Assembly (NCBI RefSeq): GCF_018982885.2
Contig: NZ_CP081849.1
Location: forward strand, 310,001 to 374,000
Length of the DNA stretch: 64,000 nt
DNA from: Polymorphobacter megasporae
GTDB taxonomy: Bacteria > Pseudomonadota > Alphaproteobacteria > Sphingomonadales > Sphingomonadaceae
Direction: 5' to 3'
Part shown: piece after piece, positions 62,401-64,000 of the stretch
Position numbering within the stretch: the stretch's first letter is position 1
How the letters are laid out: each line of letters opens with the position of its first letter
Notes under the pieces: model-generated
What the model was told of the DNA's origin: nothing
What the model saw: only the letters and a program-made list of their open reading frames with translations
Database searches by the model: none
Translations under genes and position numbers: made by a program

Positions 62401-63236
62401 TAACGGCATTATACTCATCTCGACCATTCTCGACTTCAGCGAGGCCGCGGATGCACCAGGCAACGAGCTGGGCTATGTGACCAATCTGCCCTCGATGGCC
62501 GCGACGGCATGGTATCATGATAAGGTGGCGAATAAGCCCGCTACGGTCGAGGAGTTCGTTACGCAAGCAAAGGCGTTTGCCTTCGGACCGTACGCGACGG
62601 CCTTGTTGAAGGGCAGCCTCATCCCTGCCGGCGAACGGGCGTCGATTGCTTCCCAGCTATCGCGGTTTACGGGCATCTCCGAGGGCTTTCTCGAACGGGC
62701 TGACCTTCGGTTGACACCAAACCGTTTCTTCAAGGAGCTGCTCCGTGATCGCGGCTTGAGCATTGGCCGTTTGGACACCAGATACACCGGGAAAGACTAC
62801 GACAACGCAGGTGAGTCGCCTGACAACGATCCTAGTTTCTATGGTATTGATGGCGCTTACACTGCGGCGATGAATGAATGGACCAGGGAAGGATTGAAAT
62901 ATTCGCCAAGTGTGGTCTAATCCTCAATCGGGGGCGTGAAGGATTGGGACTGGAAGCTCGAAGGTGAGCCACGAGGTGGTGAGGGTTACCTCAATGTAGC
63001 GCCTTACATTGGTCGCGCTTTGAGGGGAATAGTGGTCTTCGGGTCTTCGTCGGGCAGGGATATTATGATTTTGCAACCCCTTTCGCCGGCGCTGAGTATT
63101 CACTGAGCCGCACGGGGATGCCCACTGATGGACGCATATCGTGGCATTATTATCATGCCGGGCATATGATGTATGTCAGAGACGAGGATCTTCGGAAACT
63201 TTCATCTGACATCAGGGCGTTCATCCACGCAGGATG
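62400..63236 (+). pseudogene. Serine carboxypeptidase-like (S10) protein remnant
   Basis: From about 62,405 the frame reads ILISTILDFSEAADAPGNELGYVTNLPSMAATAWYHDKV, FVTQAKAFAFGPYATALLKGSLIPAGERASIASQLSRFTGISEGFLERADLRL and PSFYGIDGAYTAAMNEWTREGLKY, typical of the C-terminal half of S10-type peptidases common in sphingomonads. A TAA follows at 62918. Homology resumes in other frames with VKDWDWKLEGEPRGGEGYLNVAPYIGRAL, then SGLRVFVGQGYYDFATPFAGAEYSLSRTGM and YYHAGHMMYVRDEDLRKL. The first part is absent. A truncated, multiply frameshifted pseudogene. Confidence 0.75.
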
Positions 63237-63305
63237 ATCCCTATCTAGAGGATTGACCCCCTGTTTTGGTGTTTCGCTGTCCACCGCCAGCCGGAAGGAA
63301 GCTCA

Positions 63306-63470
63306 ATGGGCCAGATGCTTTACGGAAGCGGCGTAACGGCTGAGGAAGTCCGTTGGACGAAACAGCAGGCTCGAACGTGCTCGAGGGTGTTGGCAATGCG
63401 CAACGACGTTAGGGTTGTTGGCCATAGGGGTCACTCGGATCTCAAGACACATATAGGCAGATCCGTTTGA
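63306..63470 (+). pseudogene. Probable transposase fragment (IS481-like N terminus)
   Basis: A 54-codon frame starting MGQMLYGSGVTAEEVRWTKQQ, with SRVLAMRNDV, resembles the N terminus of a common transposase type (MGQVLHGSATTTEAVRRAIQ..., then LAKRYGI). The rest does not match and ends early. Because the matching part is short, the call is tentative. It fits the decayed state of this end of the window. Confidence 0.45.
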
Positions 63471-63691
63471 ACCTTACGATAGATACCTCAACGGGATACG
63501 CCCGCATTTTCTCGGGATTTGGCATGCGTCTGGCACTGCGAGCCCTGTCCGTTCAATGGACCTCTTCGACGAGGACAGCGGCTTGGTAAATTACATTACC
63601 TTTAAACAACAATATGAGCAGGCGGCACGATCTGGGAATGGGGATAATCAGCGAGACGGTGGCGCGGCGAAAGACAGCCTCGTTGGCAAGC
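63471..63691. other. Stretch without a recognised gene
   Basis: No frame with a domain, ribosome-binding site or motif copy was seen in this 221-bp segment between the transposase fragment and the ACT-domain gene. Confidence 0.4.
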
Positions 63692-63934
63692 ATGACACGG
63701 ACCCAGTTCTGCGTCCGCGCGACGCTTGACGTCGAGGCCTTGCCGAGGATCATCAGCTTGTTCGCACAGCGCGGGCTGGTGCCCGAACAGTTCTACTGTC
63801 GCCGCAGCGGAGCGTTGCTGATCGTCGACATCGATGTCGAGGCGGTCGACCGGACGCTTTTCGACATCCTCCTTCAGAAGGTGCGGGCGCTCGTCCTGAT
63901 CGACCGCGCCAGGATCGTCGGAAGTCGCGCATGA
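63692..63934 (+). CDS. Small ACT-domain protein
   Basis: An 80-residue protein with an ACT-like pattern: QFCVRATLDVEALPRIISLFAQRGLVPEQFYCRRSGALLIVDIDVEAVDRTLFDILLQKVRALVLIDRARIV. The order strand-helix-strand-strand-helix-strand matches the regulatory domain seen in acetolactate synthase small subunits, but the typical IlvH second domain is absent. ATG 63692 begins the domain; the frame extends upstream to 63614. Role unknown; it may regulate an amino-acid enzyme outside the window. Confidence 0.65.
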   Translation: MTRTQFCVRATLDVEALPRIISLFAQRGLVPEQFYCRRSGALLIVDIDVEAVDRTLFDILLQKVRALVLIDRARIVGSRA

Positions 63935-64000
63935 CAGCCCGCCGTCCTCGATTCCTTTGCAGCCCGGCCTTGTTGCACATACCCCAGTTCTCATCGCGTT

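Noticed and set aside
1-64000. CRISPR arrays, tRNA or rRNA genes, prophage
   Set aside because: No regularly spaced direct repeats, no tRNA-like cloverleaf and no phage structural genes were recognised by eye.

Overview
The window is GC-rich, densely packed DNA from an alphaproteobacterium, most likely a member of the Sphingomonadales. The basis for this is the codon and GC style, sphingomonad-like remnants of 6-phosphogluconolactonase and of an S10-type peptidase, and an IS5-family (IS427-like) element. The genus cannot be fixed from the sequence alone. No rRNA, tRNA, CRISPR array or prophage was seen.

Layout. (1) 1-22,552: a central-carbon block. It holds the zwf 3' end, rpe and ackA; gnd, tal, pgi and rpiA; phosphoketolase xfp, class I fba and a histidine phosphatase; a 2,847-residue cyclic beta-1,2-glucan synthase-like GT84/GH94 protein with pgm; a small ORF with tpiA; and a dead pgl fragment. 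Together these genes can send hexose through the oxidative pentose phosphate route to xylulose-5-P, split it with phosphoketolase and make ATP through acetate kinase. (2) 22,697-32,262: a HisKA_2 sensor kinase, HdeA-like and other small exported proteins, an outer-membrane efflux pseudogene, slipin, a SHOCT-type protein, a two-domain PRC-barrel protein, PPK2 and a Na+/H+ antiporter. (3) 32,462-38,135: a 1,428-residue CheB-CheR-PAS-histidine kinase-REC-REC-LuxR/FixJ fusion, divergent from a stand-alone REC protein and a stand-alone CheB. (4) 38,399-43,089: oleate hydratase, a GST-like protein, a cardiolipin synthase-like protein and an EEP phosphatase. (5) 43,305-44,150: an IS5-family insertion. 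(6) 44,411-54,859: a flavoprotein with a thioredoxin reductase-like protein, and a reverse-strand operon of aldehyde dehydrogenase, three-subunit transhydrogenase (pntAA-AB-B), an outer-membrane protein and adhP. (7) 55,283-64,000: adenylate kinase behind a broken hypE; nnr (NAD(P)H-hydrate repair), a second alcohol dehydrogenase, a YCII-like protein and a hydrolase; then a decayed tail of pseudogenes and an ACT-domain protein.

The unifying observation is a 20-bp motif, about TAGGTAGTTTCCGAnnCTGC. I found 16 copies by eye, all between genes or touching the preceding stop codon, and all pointing at a downstream gene or its remnant. In most copies a CTAnnT-like hexamer lies 31-35 nt after TTTCC, so the motif would occupy the -35 region, as expected for an activator site. 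It resembles, from memory, FixJ-type sites, and the fusion protein in the middle of the window ends in a FixJ/NarL-type DNA-binding domain. My inference is that the window is one co-regulated low-oxygen or energy-stress island: phosphoketolase fermentation, alcohol and aldehyde redox, transhydrogenase, adenylate kinase/PPK2 energy buffering and cofactor repair, controlled by a one-protein phosphorelay encoded within it. The regulator-motif link and the oxygen signal are untested.
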